Shown: in pieces, positions 54,096 to 62,824 of the stretch
How positions within the stretch are numbered: the first letter of the stretch is position 1
Layout of the letters: each line of letters opens with the position of its first letter
Assembly: GCF_024171945.1 (NCBI RefSeq)
Contig: NZ_JAMTCR010000002.1
Span: 1-64,000 of the forward strand
Origin: Actinokineospora globicatena
GTDB lineage: Bacteria > Actinomycetota > Actinomycetes > Mycobacteriales > Pseudonocardiaceae
DNA: 64,000 nt
Direction: 5' to 3'
Translations under genes and position numbers: made by a program
Notes under the pieces: model-generated
Told to the model about the DNA's origin: nothing
Databases searched by the model: none
What the model saw: the letters and a program-made list of their open reading frames with translations, nothing else

Positions 54096-55450
54096 CCGAA
54101 CCCCTGATCACGGCGGCGGCCTGGACCGGCCACGACACCCGGCTCGTCGGCGCGACCGTGCTGGGCATCGCGCTGATCGTCGTGCTGATCACCAAGCTCA
54201 AGTTCCACCCGTTCCTGGCCCTGGTGCTCGGCTCCGGCGCGCTCGGGCTGGTCGCCGGGATGCCGGTCGGCACGCTGATCGAGAGCTTCACCAAGGGCGT
54301 CGGGTCCACTGTGGCCGGTGTGGGCGTGCTGATCGCGCTCGGCGCCATGCTGGGCAAGCTGCTCGCCGACTCCGGTGGCGCCGACCAGATCGTCGACACG
54401 ATCCTGGGCCGCGCGTCGGGGCGGAAGCTGCCGTGGGCGATGGCGCTGGTGGCGGCGCTGATCGGGCTGCCGATGTTCTTCGAGATCGGCCTGGTCATGC
54501 TGATCCCGGTGGTGCTGCTCGCCGCGCGGCGCAGCGGGAAACCGTTGATGCTGCTGGGGATCCCGGCGCTGGCGGGCTTGTCGGTGCTGCACGGGCTCGT
54601 GCCGCCGCACCCCGGTCCGCTGGTGGCGGTGGACGCGCTCAAGGCCGACCTGGGGCTGACGCTCGGGCTCGGCGTGCTGGTGGCGATCCCGACGGTGATC
54701 ATCGCGGGACCGGTGTTCGCCAAGTTCGCGGCGCGGTGGGTGCCGGTCGAGGCGCCGGTGGTGGAGGAAGAGGTGGAGCGCCCGGCGACCCGTCCGAGCT
54801 TCGCCGCCACACTCGCCACGGTGCTGCTTCCCGTCGTGCTGATGCTGGGCAAGGCGCTCGCGGACATCTTGCTGGCCAAGGAGAACACCGTCCGGCACGT
54901 GCTGGACTTCCTCGGCGCCCCGCTGGTGGCGCTGCTGCTGGCGGTCCTGGTCGGGATGGTGACCCTCGGGCACGGGTTCGGGCGCGACAAGCTCGCGGCC
55001 TCGATCGGCGAATCGCTGCCGCCGATCGCAGGCATCCTGCTGATCGTGGGCGCCGGTGGCGGGTTCAAGCAGACGCTGGTGGACGCGGGCGTCGGCGACG
55101 TGATCACCGGTCTGGCCAAGGACGCGAACTTCTCGCCGCTGCTGCTCGGCTGGCTGATCGCGGTGGCCATCCGCCTGGCGACCGGCTCCGCCACGGTGGC
55201 CACCATCTCGGCCGCGGGCATCATCGCCCCGCTGGCCGTCGGGATGGAACCCACGCACGCCGCCCTGCTCGCCCTGGCCATCGGCGCGGGCTCGCTGTTC
55301 TTCTCCCACGTCAACGACGCCGGGTTCTGGCTGGTGAAGGAGTACTTCGGGCTCAGCGTCGGTCAGACGATCAAGACCTGGTCGGTGATGGAGACCCTGA
55401 TCTCCGTCGTCGGCATCCTGATCATCCTGCCGCTCAGCTGGCTGCTCTAG
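54092..55450 (+). CDS. gntP: Gluconate:H+ symporter, GntP family
   Basis: The 452-residue polytopic membrane protein has the GntP pattern: LKFHPFLALVLGSGALGLVAG, GLPMFFEIGLVMLIPVV, GLVPPHPGPLVAVDAL and ATGSATVATISAAGIIAP, with HVNDAGFWLVKEYFG near the C-terminus. It imports gluconate for the adjacent kinase. It follows gntK with an ATGA-type overlap and is the last gene of the module. Full length; no defect seen. Confidence 0.95.
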   Translation: MTEPLITAAAWTGHDTRLVGATVLGIALIVVLITKLKFHPFLALVLGSGALGLVAGMPVGTLIESFTKGVGSTVAGVGVLIALGAMLGKLLADSGGADQIVDTILGRASGRKLPWAMALVAALIGLPMFFEIGLVMLIPVVLLAARRSGKPLMLLGIPALAGLSVLHGLVPPHPGPLVAVDALKADLGLTLGLGVLVAIPTVIIAGPVFAKFAARWVPVEAPVVEEEVERPATRPSFAATLATVLLPVVLMLGKALADILLAKENTVRHVLDFLGAPLVALLLAVLVGMVTLGHGFGRDKLAASIGESLPPIAGILLIVGAGGGFKQTLVDAGVGDVITGLAKDANFSPLLLGWLIAVAIRLATGSATVATISAAGIIAPLAVGMEPTHAALLALAIGAGSLFFSHVNDAGFWLVKEYFGLSVGQTIKTWSVMETLISVVGILIILPLSWLL

Positions 55451-55487
55451 ACCCTCAAGTGCCGTCTCCCGAGGCAGGTCCACGCCA

Positions 55488-56459
55488 TCATGCAGTCAGG
55501 CGTGCCCAGCCCGCGATCATCTGGCGGGCGATGGAGGTCTCACCGGGGAGGATCAGGTCCGGGAGTTGGCCGCCGTTGGACAGGGCCTCGGTGACCTGGG
55601 CCCGGGAGACCCAGTGCGCGTGCTCGATCTCGCCGTCGGCCGGGACCAGGGGGGCGGTGGGGTCGGCGGTGGCGGCGAAGCCGATCATGATGGAGCGGGG
55701 GAAGGGCCAGGGTTGGCTGCCCAGGTAGCGGATGTCGGCGACCTGGATGCCGACCTCCTCGGCGATCTCGCGCTCGACGCAGGCCTCCAGGGACTCGCCG
55801 GTTTCCACGAAGCCCGCGAGCACGGAGTAGCGGTGGGCGGGCCAGATGGGTTGGCGGGCGAGCAGGACCTGGTCCGCACCGTCGTGGACCAGGCAGATGA
55901 CGGCCGGGTCGGTGCGGGGGTACTCCTCGCGGCCGCAGCCGGTGCACTTGCTGGCCCACCCGGCGGCGATCGGGGTGACCGGGGAGCCGCAGGACGCGCA
56001 GAACTTGGCGCGGGCGTGCCAGTTGAGCAGACCGACGGCGGTGGTGAACAGTCCCGCGGCGGTGTCGTCGAGCAGGGAGCCGATGCCGCGCAGGTCGTGC
56101 CACTGCTCGCCGGTGGCGGATTCCGCGCCCGCCCACAGGCTCCACGCGCCGGGGGGTGCGGCGACCGGGCGCAGCTCCTCGGTCGAGGGCAGCACCCAGT
56201 AGGCGACGTCGTCCTGTTCGCCGAGCAGCATGGCCTCGGCGGGGTGGTCGTCGGCGATCTCCAGGGCCTGGCGGGGGGCCAGCGCGGTGGCGCCGTCGCG
56301 GACCGGGGTGCGGCCGTGCTTGTCGACGAGCAGCACCTGCCCCGACTTCCACAGCCGGTCCAGGCGCTGCGGGTCCTTGCGGGCCGTCTCGTCGCGGGCG
56401 GCGGTGGCCCGGGACAAGGTGGGCAAACCGGCTAGCTGGAACGAATCGCCGACAGTCAC
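55488..56459 (-). CDS. nudC: NADH pyrophosphatase (NudC)
   Basis: The 323-residue protein has an N-terminal domain, a zinc ribbon (FCASCGSP and CTGCGREEYPRTDP), the Nudix box GFVETGESLEACVEREIAEEVG, and the NudC-specific SQPWPFPRSIM. Such enzymes hydrolyse NADH and remove NAD caps from RNA 5' ends. The catalytic REx2EE pattern is present (EREIAEEVG). It runs toward gntP, convergent, with 37 bp between stops. Confidence 0.94.
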   Translation of the reverse strand: MTVGDSFQLAGLPTLSRATAARDETARKDPQRLDRLWKSGQVLLVDKHGRTPVRDGATALAPRQALEIADDHPAEAMLLGEQDDVAYWVLPSTEELRPVAAPPGAWSLWAGAESATGEQWHDLRGIGSLLDDTAAGLFTTAVGLLNWHARAKFCASCGSPVTPIAAGWASKCTGCGREEYPRTDPAVICLVHDGADQVLLARQPIWPAHRYSVLAGFVETGESLEACVEREIAEEVGIQVADIRYLGSQPWPFPRSIMIGFAATADPTAPLVPADGEIEHAHWVSRAQVTEALSNGGQLPDLILPGETSIARQMIAGWARLTA

Positions 56460-56516
56460 GCGGAACCCCCTTGGCCGAACACGTCAGCGCCAACCCTACG
56501 CACCCGGGCGCCCGGT

Positions 56517-56547
56517 CCCCGCGCTGTCCTGTGTGGACAGCGCGGGG
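56517..56547 (-). terminator. Strong hairpin after the M16 operon
   Basis: CCCCGCGCTGTCC (56517-56529) pairs perfectly with GGACAGCGCGGGG (56535-56547) around a 5-base loop, 7 bp beyond the stop of the second M16 gene. It is followed by no clear T-run. It should end that transcript ahead of nudC. Confidence 0.75.
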
Positions 56548-56554
56548 TCGCGGG

Positions 56555-57910
56555 TCACGGGAAGCGGACGCCGCCGATGCGGTCGAGCGGGGCGAGCTTG
56601 CTGACGTCGCCGACGATGACGCCGGTGAAGCGGGTGGGGGCGAAGAACTCCCGCGCGGCCTCGGTGACGTCGGCGGCGGTGACGGCCTTGAGCCGGTCGG
56701 GGTGGCCGACCAGCCACTCGACGCCGAGCCCGAGCACGGCGAGCGCCGCGATCTGCGAGGCGAGGCCGCCCTGCGACGAGGTGCTGGTGAGCAGGGAGCC
56801 GATGGCGTACTGGCGGACGATGTCCACCTCGGCCTCCTCGAGCGCCACCAGCGCGAACCGGCCCAGCTCGTAGCGGATCTCCAGCAGCGCGGCGGCGGTG
56901 ACGTCGCTCGCGGTATCGGTGTCGATGAGCAGCGTGGCGCCGTCCGGGGTGAACTCCGGGTACGAGCGAGCGTGGTAGGTGTAGCCCTTGTCCTCGCGGA
57001 TGTTCTCCACCAGCCGCGACGAGAAGAACCCGCCGAAGGCCAGGTTCGCCAGCTGCAGCGCCGGGTAGCGCGGGTCGGTCCGGGAGATCGACTGCGCGGA
57101 GAGCCGGATCTGCGACTGCACGGCACCGGGCCGGTCGATGACCAGCAGGTCGCCGGGGGTGACCGGGGGCAGCGCGGGCAGCACCGACGCCGAGGCCTCC
57201 GACTGCCAGCCACCCAGTGCCGCGGCGGCACCGGCGATGGCGCGCTCGGGCTCCACGTCACCGACCAGGACCAGCACCGAACCGCGCGGCAGCACGGCAG
57301 CCTGGTGCAACGCGCGCACGTCGGCGGGCTCGACCTTGGCGACGTCGGCCGCCTCGGGCAGCTCGCGGGTGAACGGGTGGTCGCCGTAGCGGTGCCGCTG
57401 CAGGGCCTGGCGGGCGATCACGTTGGGCTTGGACCTGGCCACGGTGATCCGCTCGATCAGCCGCGCCTTCTCCCCCGCCACCTCGTCGTCGGCGTAGGTG
57501 GCGCCGGTGAGCGCGTCGGCGAGCACGGCCAGCAGCGTGTCGAACCCGCTGGCCAGCGCGTTGCCGCCGAGGGAGAGCAGCTCGGGGTCGACCGCGGCGG
57601 ACAGCTCGCCGCCGACCAGCGCCAGCTCGGTGTCCACGGCGACCCGGTCGCGCGACTCGGTGCCGGTGAGGATGGCGGCGGCCAGCACCTCGGCGGTCGC
57701 CGCGTGCCCGGCCTCGGCGCCCGCGAACGGGATCCGCAGCCGCACCTCGACCATCGGCACCGTCGGCTGGTGCACCGCGATGACCCGCAACCCGTTGTCC
57801 AGCACGGTGTCCACGACCGACAGGTTGGTGGCCGCCCGCTGCTCGCCCAGCGGTGGGAGCGGCCGGGGCCCGATCTCGGTGCGCCCGATCTCCTCTGCGG
57901 TGCGGCTCAC
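56555..57910 (-). CDS. M16 peptidase-like subunit, non-catalytic
   Basis: The 451-residue protein has the two M16 halves (LDNGLRVIAVHQPTVPMVEV and later ENIREDKGYTYH) but no HxxEH: the expected site reads GAEAGHAATAEVLAA. It therefore pairs with a catalytic partner, as in PqqFG-like or mitochondrial MPP heterodimers. GTG 57910 follows AGGAGGACAGCA, an excellent ribosome-binding site; longer starts overlap non-coding sequence. It lies 126 bp after the catalytic gene on the same strand. Confidence 0.88.
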   Translation of the reverse strand: MSRTAEEIGRTEIGPRPLPPLGEQRAATNLSVVDTVLDNGLRVIAVHQPTVPMVEVRLRIPFAGAEAGHAATAEVLAAAILTGTESRDRVAVDTELALVGGELSAAVDPELLSLGGNALASGFDTLLAVLADALTGATYADDEVAGEKARLIERITVARSKPNVIARQALQRHRYGDHPFTRELPEAADVAKVEPADVRALHQAAVLPRGSVLVLVGDVEPERAIAGAAAALGGWQSEASASVLPALPPVTPGDLLVIDRPGAVQSQIRLSAQSISRTDPRYPALQLANLAFGGFFSSRLVENIREDKGYTYHARSYPEFTPDGATLLIDTDTASDVTAAALLEIRYELGRFALVALEEAEVDIVRQYAIGSLLTSTSSQGGLASQIAALAVLGLGVEWLVGHPDRLKAVTAADVTEAAREFFAPTRFTGVIVGDVSKLAPLDRIGGVRFP

Positions 57911-58036
57911 TGCTGTCCTCCTACGGGAACGACGGGGGTGTACGCGATCAGTGGGCACCGCGCAGCGGTGCGGGTCGAGCGCGTCATCGCTTCGCACCGC
58001 TGGTGCGGGAAGCACTCGCGGCGGTGGGGCGTGGGG

Positions 58037-59320
58037 TCACTCGGCACCGCCGGACGGGGTGATGGTGAGGATGGCCCGGGAGTCGGGGCGCAGCGCCTTG
58101 GCGGCGGCGGAGACGGCGTCCGGGGTGACGGCGCTGATCCGGTCGGGGAGCTCGTAGACCAGCGAGGGGTTGCCGTAGAGCAGTTCGAAGGCACCGAGTG
58201 CCAGCGTGCGGCTGACGATGCGGTCGTGCTCCTTGTGCAGGCTCGCGGCCCAGCGGGCGGTGATCTTGGCGAGTTCCTCGGCGTCGGGCGGGGTGCTGGC
58301 CAGCCGCTCGAGCTCCTCGTCGATGGCGGCGAGGACGGGGGCCAGGTCGGCGTCCGGGGAGTACATCGCGGTGATGGTGAAGGTGTCCGGGTCGCGCGCC
58401 TCGAACGGGCCGAACATGCCGCAGCCCGCGCTGACCTCGGTGACCAGCTGGTCGCCGTAGACCAGGCGCTGCTGCAGCCGGGACCCGTCGCCGTCGGTGA
58501 GCACGCCCGCGAGCACCAGGTACGCCAGGTAGGCGTCGAGCTCGTCGATCGGGTCCGGGATGCGGTAGCCGATGGCGACGGCGGGCAGCGGGGCGAGCGG
58601 GTCCGGGTGGTCGGCGCGCAGCTCGGCGGCGGGCGGCGGCTCGGCGAAGGAGGGCCGCTGCGGCCGGGGGCGGGCCGGGACGTCGCCGAAGTGGCGCTCG
58701 ATGAGCTCCTTGGCGCCCTCGACGGTGAAGTCACCGGCGACGGTCAGCACCGCGTTGGCAGGCGCGTAGTAGGTGTCGAAGAACGCGGCGCAGTCGGCGA
58801 CCGTCGCCTGCTCCAGGTCCTCGAACCCGCCGTAGCCGTTGTGCGCGTTGGGAAAGGTCTCGAACAGCACCGGGGGGAGCAGGATCCACGGGAAACCGCC
58901 GTAGGGGCGGTTGAGCACGTTGAGCCGGATCTCCTCCTTCACCACGTCGATCTGGTTGCGCAGGTTCTCCTCGGTGAGCTTGGGCGCGCGCATCCGGTCC
59001 GCCTCCAGGAACAGCGCGCGTTCCAGCGCCGCGGAGGGCAGCACCTCGAAGTAGTCGGTGTAGTCCGGGTGGGTGGACCCGTTGAAGGTGCCGCCCGAGG
59101 ACTGCACGTGCCGGAAGTGCGCCAGCTTCTCCAGGCTCTCGCTGCCCTGGAACATCAGGTGCTCGAACAGGTGGGCGAACCCCGTCCGGCCTTCCGGCTC
59201 GGACCGGAAGCCCACGTCGTAGTGCACGCTGACCCCGACGACCGGCGCGGTGGCGTCGGGGGCGAGGACAACCCGCAGGCCGTTGGCGAGCGTGTAGCGG
59301 TGCGGCTGGGAAACGGTCAC
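58037..59320 (-). CDS. M16 zinc metallopeptidase, catalytic subunit
   Basis: The 427-residue peptidase has the inverted zinc motif GFAHLFEHLMFQGS (HxxEH at about 48-53), the downstream Glu in the EEIRLNVLNRP region, and the second-half arm NAVLTVAGDF. It processes peptides in a clam-shell chamber with its non-catalytic partner, encoded next downstream. ATG 59320 starts MTVSQPHRYTLANGLRVVL. The pair resembles the actinobacterial M16 operon; substrate unknown. Confidence 0.92.
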   Translation of the reverse strand: MTVSQPHRYTLANGLRVVLAPDATAPVVGVSVHYDVGFRSEPEGRTGFAHLFEHLMFQGSESLEKLAHFRHVQSSGGTFNGSTHPDYTDYFEVLPSAALERALFLEADRMRAPKLTEENLRNQIDVVKEEIRLNVLNRPYGGFPWILLPPVLFETFPNAHNGYGGFEDLEQATVADCAAFFDTYYAPANAVLTVAGDFTVEGAKELIERHFGDVPARPRPQRPSFAEPPPAAELRADHPDPLAPLPAVAIGYRIPDPIDELDAYLAYLVLAGVLTDGDGSRLQQRLVYGDQLVTEVSAGCGMFGPFEARDPDTFTITAMYSPDADLAPVLAAIDEELERLASTPPDAEELAKITARWAASLHKEHDRIVSRTLALGAFELLYGNPSLVYELPDRISAVTPDAVSAAAKALRPDSRAILTITPSGGAE

Positions 59321-59343
59321 GCGGCGAGCCTACGGGAGGTGCG

Positions 59344-59377
59344 CCACAGGCGGACACCGTGCGGGGTCCGCCTGTGG
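59344..59377 (-). terminator. Hairpin after the LPXTG-type protein gene
   Basis: CCACAGGCGGAC (59344-59355) pairs perfectly with GTCCGCCTGTGG (59366-59377) around a 10-base loop, 20 bp beyond the stop of the surface-protein gene. Confidence 0.7.
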
Positions 59378-59397
59378 ATGAATCAGCTGCCTGTGGA

Positions 59398-60876
59398 TCA
59401 GGCGGAGCGCTTGCGCCGCTGGGCGATCAGCAGGAACGCGCCGCCACCGAGCGCGGCCAGGCCGAGCAGCACCATCGCGCCCACCGCGACACCGGTGACG
59501 GGCAGGTCGCCCGAGCCGCCGTCGGCGTTGGGGGCGGTCCCGCCCTGGGGCGCCGGGGAGGTGGTGGTGGCACCGCCGGTCGGCGTGGCGCCGGTCGTGC
59601 TGGTCGGCGTCGCCGGGCTGGTGGTGTCCGGGGTGGACGGTTGCGTGGTCGTCGGCGTCTCGTCGCGCTCGCAGTCGACCTTGAAGGTCTCGGTGGTCCG
59701 CAAGCCGGAGCCGGTCAGGTGCGCGGTGTAGCTGCCGTCGGCGAAGACACCGACGTGCCGGGTCCACTGGTAGACGCCGTCGCCGTCGAAGCGCACGGTC
59801 TCCTCGAAGCCGGGCTTGCCGTCGACGGTGAACTTCCGCTCGGCCGGGTACGGGCCGACCGCGTAGTAGCGGAAGGTCACGACCGACGCCTCGTCGACGC
59901 ACCGCGAGGAGATCTGGAGGCCGTCGGTGTCGACCTTGACGTCCTCGCAGAAGTCCACGGAGACGCCGGTGACCGTCTCAGTGCCGTCCGAGCCCTTGAC
60001 GACGACCTTGAAGTCGCCCGCTTCGATCGGACCGAGGTTGGCGCTACCGTGCCCGACAGCGGGAACGGTGACGGTCTTGCTCGCCTCGTGCGCGGTGACG
60101 GTGTAGTCCACCGAGATCCGGTTGGGGTTGTCGATCTCGACCCACAGGTTCGGCAGGCTGTTGATGTTGTCCTTGCCGTCGCACTGCGCGTAGGTGCCGA
60201 GGCCGGGCGCGTTGCCCGAACGGCAGTTGACGCTGAAGGTCTTGATGATGGGCGGGTCGAAGCCCGGCCCGTGCAGCTTGATCTGGTACTTGTCGCGGTC
60301 GTCGTAGGCGTTGTCGACGACCGTGTACGCGACACCCGGGGCGATCTCGCCGGAGTGGGTGTAGGGCAGGTCGATGTCGATCGCGTACTCGCGCACCTCG
60401 TCGGTGGACGGGTTGGTGACCTTCGCGGTCACGATGCCCCAGCCGCCGCGGCACTGGACCGAGACCTCGAGCGGGTCGTCGGACGGGGTGTCCTCGGTGC
60501 ACGGCTTGACCACGACCGGCAGACCGTCGGACGCCTCACCCGCGCCGTCGATCTCCACTGTGTACTCACCGGGCGGGACCGGGCGGAAGGTCACCTTCGG
60601 GTCGTCGGTGGCCTTCGTGGTCTTGGCCGGGAGGTCGGAGCCGACCAGGCGGACGGTGAACGGCCCGCTGTCGTGGACGGCGACCTCGACCGAGCGCACG
60701 CCCTTCTTGCAGATGCTGGCGACGGTGGCCGGGGTGGGGCTGACCACCTCGTCCATCGGGTAGTCCGGGAAGGACAGGTCCGGGTCGTCCTGGGCCAGCG
60801 CGGGCACGGCGGAACCGACGACCAGGGTCAACCCGGTCGCGATCGCCACAGCAGCGCGCTTCACGAACGTGAGCAA
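59398..60876 (-). CDS. Secreted wall-anchored surface protein with LPXTG-type signal
   Basis: The 492-residue protein has a signal peptide (KRAAVAIATGLTLVV, cleaved near ALAQ), and about 390 residues of immunoglobulin-like repeats. Each repeat has a Cys-containing strand and GxYTV(E/T)I- or YTAHLTGSG-type ends, separated by Cys pairs. A Thr/Pro-rich linker is followed by LPVTG (458-462), a TM helix and a basic tail RRKRSA. A class E/D-like sortase should anchor it. The binding partner is unknown. No sortase gene is in the window. Confidence 0.85.
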   Translation of the reverse strand: MLTFVKRAAVAIATGLTLVVGSAVPALAQDDPDLSFPDYPMDEVVSPTPATVASICKKGVRSVEVAVHDSGPFTVRLVGSDLPAKTTKATDDPKVTFRPVPPGEYTVEIDGAGEASDGLPVVVKPCTEDTPSDDPLEVSVQCRGGWGIVTAKVTNPSTDEVREYAIDIDLPYTHSGEIAPGVAYTVVDNAYDDRDKYQIKLHGPGFDPPIIKTFSVNCRSGNAPGLGTYAQCDGKDNINSLPNLWVEIDNPNRISVDYTVTAHEASKTVTVPAVGHGSANLGPIEAGDFKVVVKGSDGTETVTGVSVDFCEDVKVDTDGLQISSRCVDEASVVTFRYYAVGPYPAERKFTVDGKPGFEETVRFDGDGVYQWTRHVGVFADGSYTAHLTGSGLRTTETFKVDCERDETPTTTQPSTPDTTSPATPTSTTGATPTGGATTTSPAPQGGTAPNADGGSGDLPVTGVAVGAMVLLGLAALGGGAFLLIAQRRKRSA

Positions 60877-60994
60877 ACGGACCTCCCAGAACGCGCGGTG
60901 AAGTGGGCGAAACGTACACCGCGTGATGGTTGATCCGCTAATTACCCCCGAAAGTGTGTCTTGCCAGGTCAGAGACGTGACCGAACGGCAACAG
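60877..60994. other. Gap between surface-protein gene and DUF2207 gene
   Basis: No gene is seen. It contains the surface-protein promoter region, with an AT-rich GTTGATCCGCTAATTACC near 60932. Nothing else stands out. Confidence 0.4.
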
Positions 60995-62743
60995 TCAGTG
61001 TTTTTCGCCCGCGCCGCACGCCTGCCCGAGGGCGGCCAGGAACGGGGTCAGCCGGGTGGCGAATTCCCGCTGGTCAGCGCCTAGATCAGGGTCTTGGGAG
61101 GCGTACCAGGCGACCCCGGCCGGGTCGATCGGGCCGAACCCGGCGAGCCAGCGCTCGGCCTCGCCGAGGGCCACCGCGAAGGGCAGCGACCGGGAGAAGA
61201 CCACCTCGCGCTCGGCGGTCACCGTCTCGGGTCCGACGCCCGCGACGAACGCCGCGACCCCTCGCAGCTGCTGCGCCAACGCCGACCCGCGCTTGGTGCG
61301 GAGCGGCACGAACCGAGCACCGATGAGCAGGCCGAGCCCAGCTAGTCCTACCGCGACCCCGAGCAAGGCAGGACCACCGGCCAACGCCAGCACTACCGTC
61401 CCAACGACACCGACGGCCAGCACGGCGGCTCCGGCCAGCCCCAGCCAACCGAGCCGACCGGGGATACGGGTGAACCAGCCTCGAGCGACGGCATCGGCGT
61501 GGATCGCGGTCCGGGCAGCGGAGACGTCGAGCGGAGACGTACGCAGGGTCGAGAGAGTGACCGAGTCCGTGCCCTCTGGCAGCAACGTGCGGTAGACGAC
61601 GCGCTCGTAGTCGGTAAGAGCGTCGTCGGCGGCGTTGCGTCGGACGATCTGCCAGTCGCCCCCGGACTCTGTGACCCACAGGTAGTTCCGGACGGCGAGG
61701 TCCACGACGGTCGCGGCGAGTTCACCGTGGTCGGCGCGCTCGGTGAGGACAACGCCAGCTTGCGCCGGTAGCACCCCGTCGGGAGAGGCGAAGGTGACCT
61801 TGCCGCCGTCGGTGGCAACAAGCTCGACCGGGCCAACATCGGTGGCGAGAGCCTTGGCGTCGCGCTCACGAGCACGCCAGAGGAAGACGAACCCACCTAG
61901 GAGTAAGAGCACGGCAAGACCCAACCCAGTGCCACTAAGCGGAGTCACCGCGAACGCCGTCGAACCGGCCTTCTCGAAGCGGGCGTTGGCGGGGACAAGA
62001 CCGGCGGGCAGCTTGGCGGACAGGTCGACCCGCGCGCCGGTGTCCAGAGTGGACTGGTTGACGCGCAGGACGCCGCCGCCGTCGGTCAGGGCGGAGTCGC
62101 AGATGTCCTCGGTCCCGGGTCGTCCGGCGAGGCAGACGAAGTCACGGCCGGGCCGCGGGGTGAGCAGCGAGACCCGCACCGACGCCAGGGTGGTGTCCCA
62201 CCCGCTCACCGGCTGCCACCGGAACTCCTGGTGGTCGTCCACGTCGGCGATCGCGCCGTCGACGGTGTAGGTGACCGTCGACGCGCCCCCACCGAGCCGG
62301 ATCGTGAACGTGTCGGCCGTCGCGTTCACGGTGCCGTCGCCCTTGACCTTGGCATCACGGACGGTGAACACGCGGTCGCCGATGCGCAGCGGTGCGGTGC
62401 GGACCATCTGCTGCTTCGCCTGCACGATGACCTGCTCGCGGACGGTAAGGCTGCCGTCGCGTTCGACCTTCAGCTGCACGTTGACGCTGCGGGGCAAGAT
62501 GGGCTGAGCGGTGCCAGGAGGCCTGCTCGGGCCTCCCGTGGGCGGGATCGGATCGATGACCGGCGGCTTTACCGTCCCCGTTGGCCCTGGTTTGGGGATC
62601 GGGAACGGAATGCTCGGCATCGTGGGCGGTGCCGTCGGCAGTGACGGGAACGTCGGCTGCTCAGCCTCCGCGGCCCCTGTAACCACACACACGGTGAACA
62701 ACGCCGTCACCGCCGCAACGGTGACCCCCCATTTCCTCAACAC
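60995..62743 (-). CDS. DUF2207 family membrane protein
   Basis: The 582-residue protein has a signal peptide or N-terminal TM (VTVAAVTALFTVCVV), a Pro-rich stretch, a beta-rich extracellular DUF2207 domain (VNVQLKVERDGSLTVREQVI) and two further membrane regions around 295 and 460-500, and ends in a soluble domain (ERWLAGFGPIDPAGVAWYAS). DUF2207 proteins are of unknown function. GTG 62743 is chosen, preceded by TATCGTT close upstream, as in leaderless genes. It is divergent from the metalloprotease by 81 bp. Confidence 0.85.
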   Translation of the reverse strand: MLRKWGVTVAAVTALFTVCVVTGAAEAEQPTFPSLPTAPPTMPSIPFPIPKPGPTGTVKPPVIDPIPPTGGPSRPPGTAQPILPRSVNVQLKVERDGSLTVREQVIVQAKQQMVRTAPLRIGDRVFTVRDAKVKGDGTVNATADTFTIRLGGGASTVTYTVDGAIADVDDHQEFRWQPVSGWDTTLASVRVSLLTPRPGRDFVCLAGRPGTEDICDSALTDGGGVLRVNQSTLDTGARVDLSAKLPAGLVPANARFEKAGSTAFAVTPLSGTGLGLAVLLLLGGFVFLWRARERDAKALATDVGPVELVATDGGKVTFASPDGVLPAQAGVVLTERADHGELAATVVDLAVRNYLWVTESGGDWQIVRRNAADDALTDYERVVYRTLLPEGTDSVTLSTLRTSPLDVSAARTAIHADAVARGWFTRIPGRLGWLGLAGAAVLAVGVVGTVVLALAGGPALLGVAVGLAGLGLLIGARFVPLRTKRGSALAQQLRGVAAFVAGVGPETVTAEREVVFSRSLPFAVALGEAERWLAGFGPIDPAGVAWYASQDPDLGADQREFATRLTPFLAALGQACGAGEKH

Positions 62744-62824
62744 GGCAGCGAACGATAGCCGAGCGCCCCTATGCTCACCGCCGGTCTGGCCGAATTGGTC
62801 AACGCAAGCCGACACGGGGGAACG

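Noticed and set aside
53840-55483. Long open frame antisense to gntK/gntP
   Set aside because: His/Arg/Gln-rich string typical of the reverse frame of a membrane protein gene; gntK and gntP carry all family motifs.
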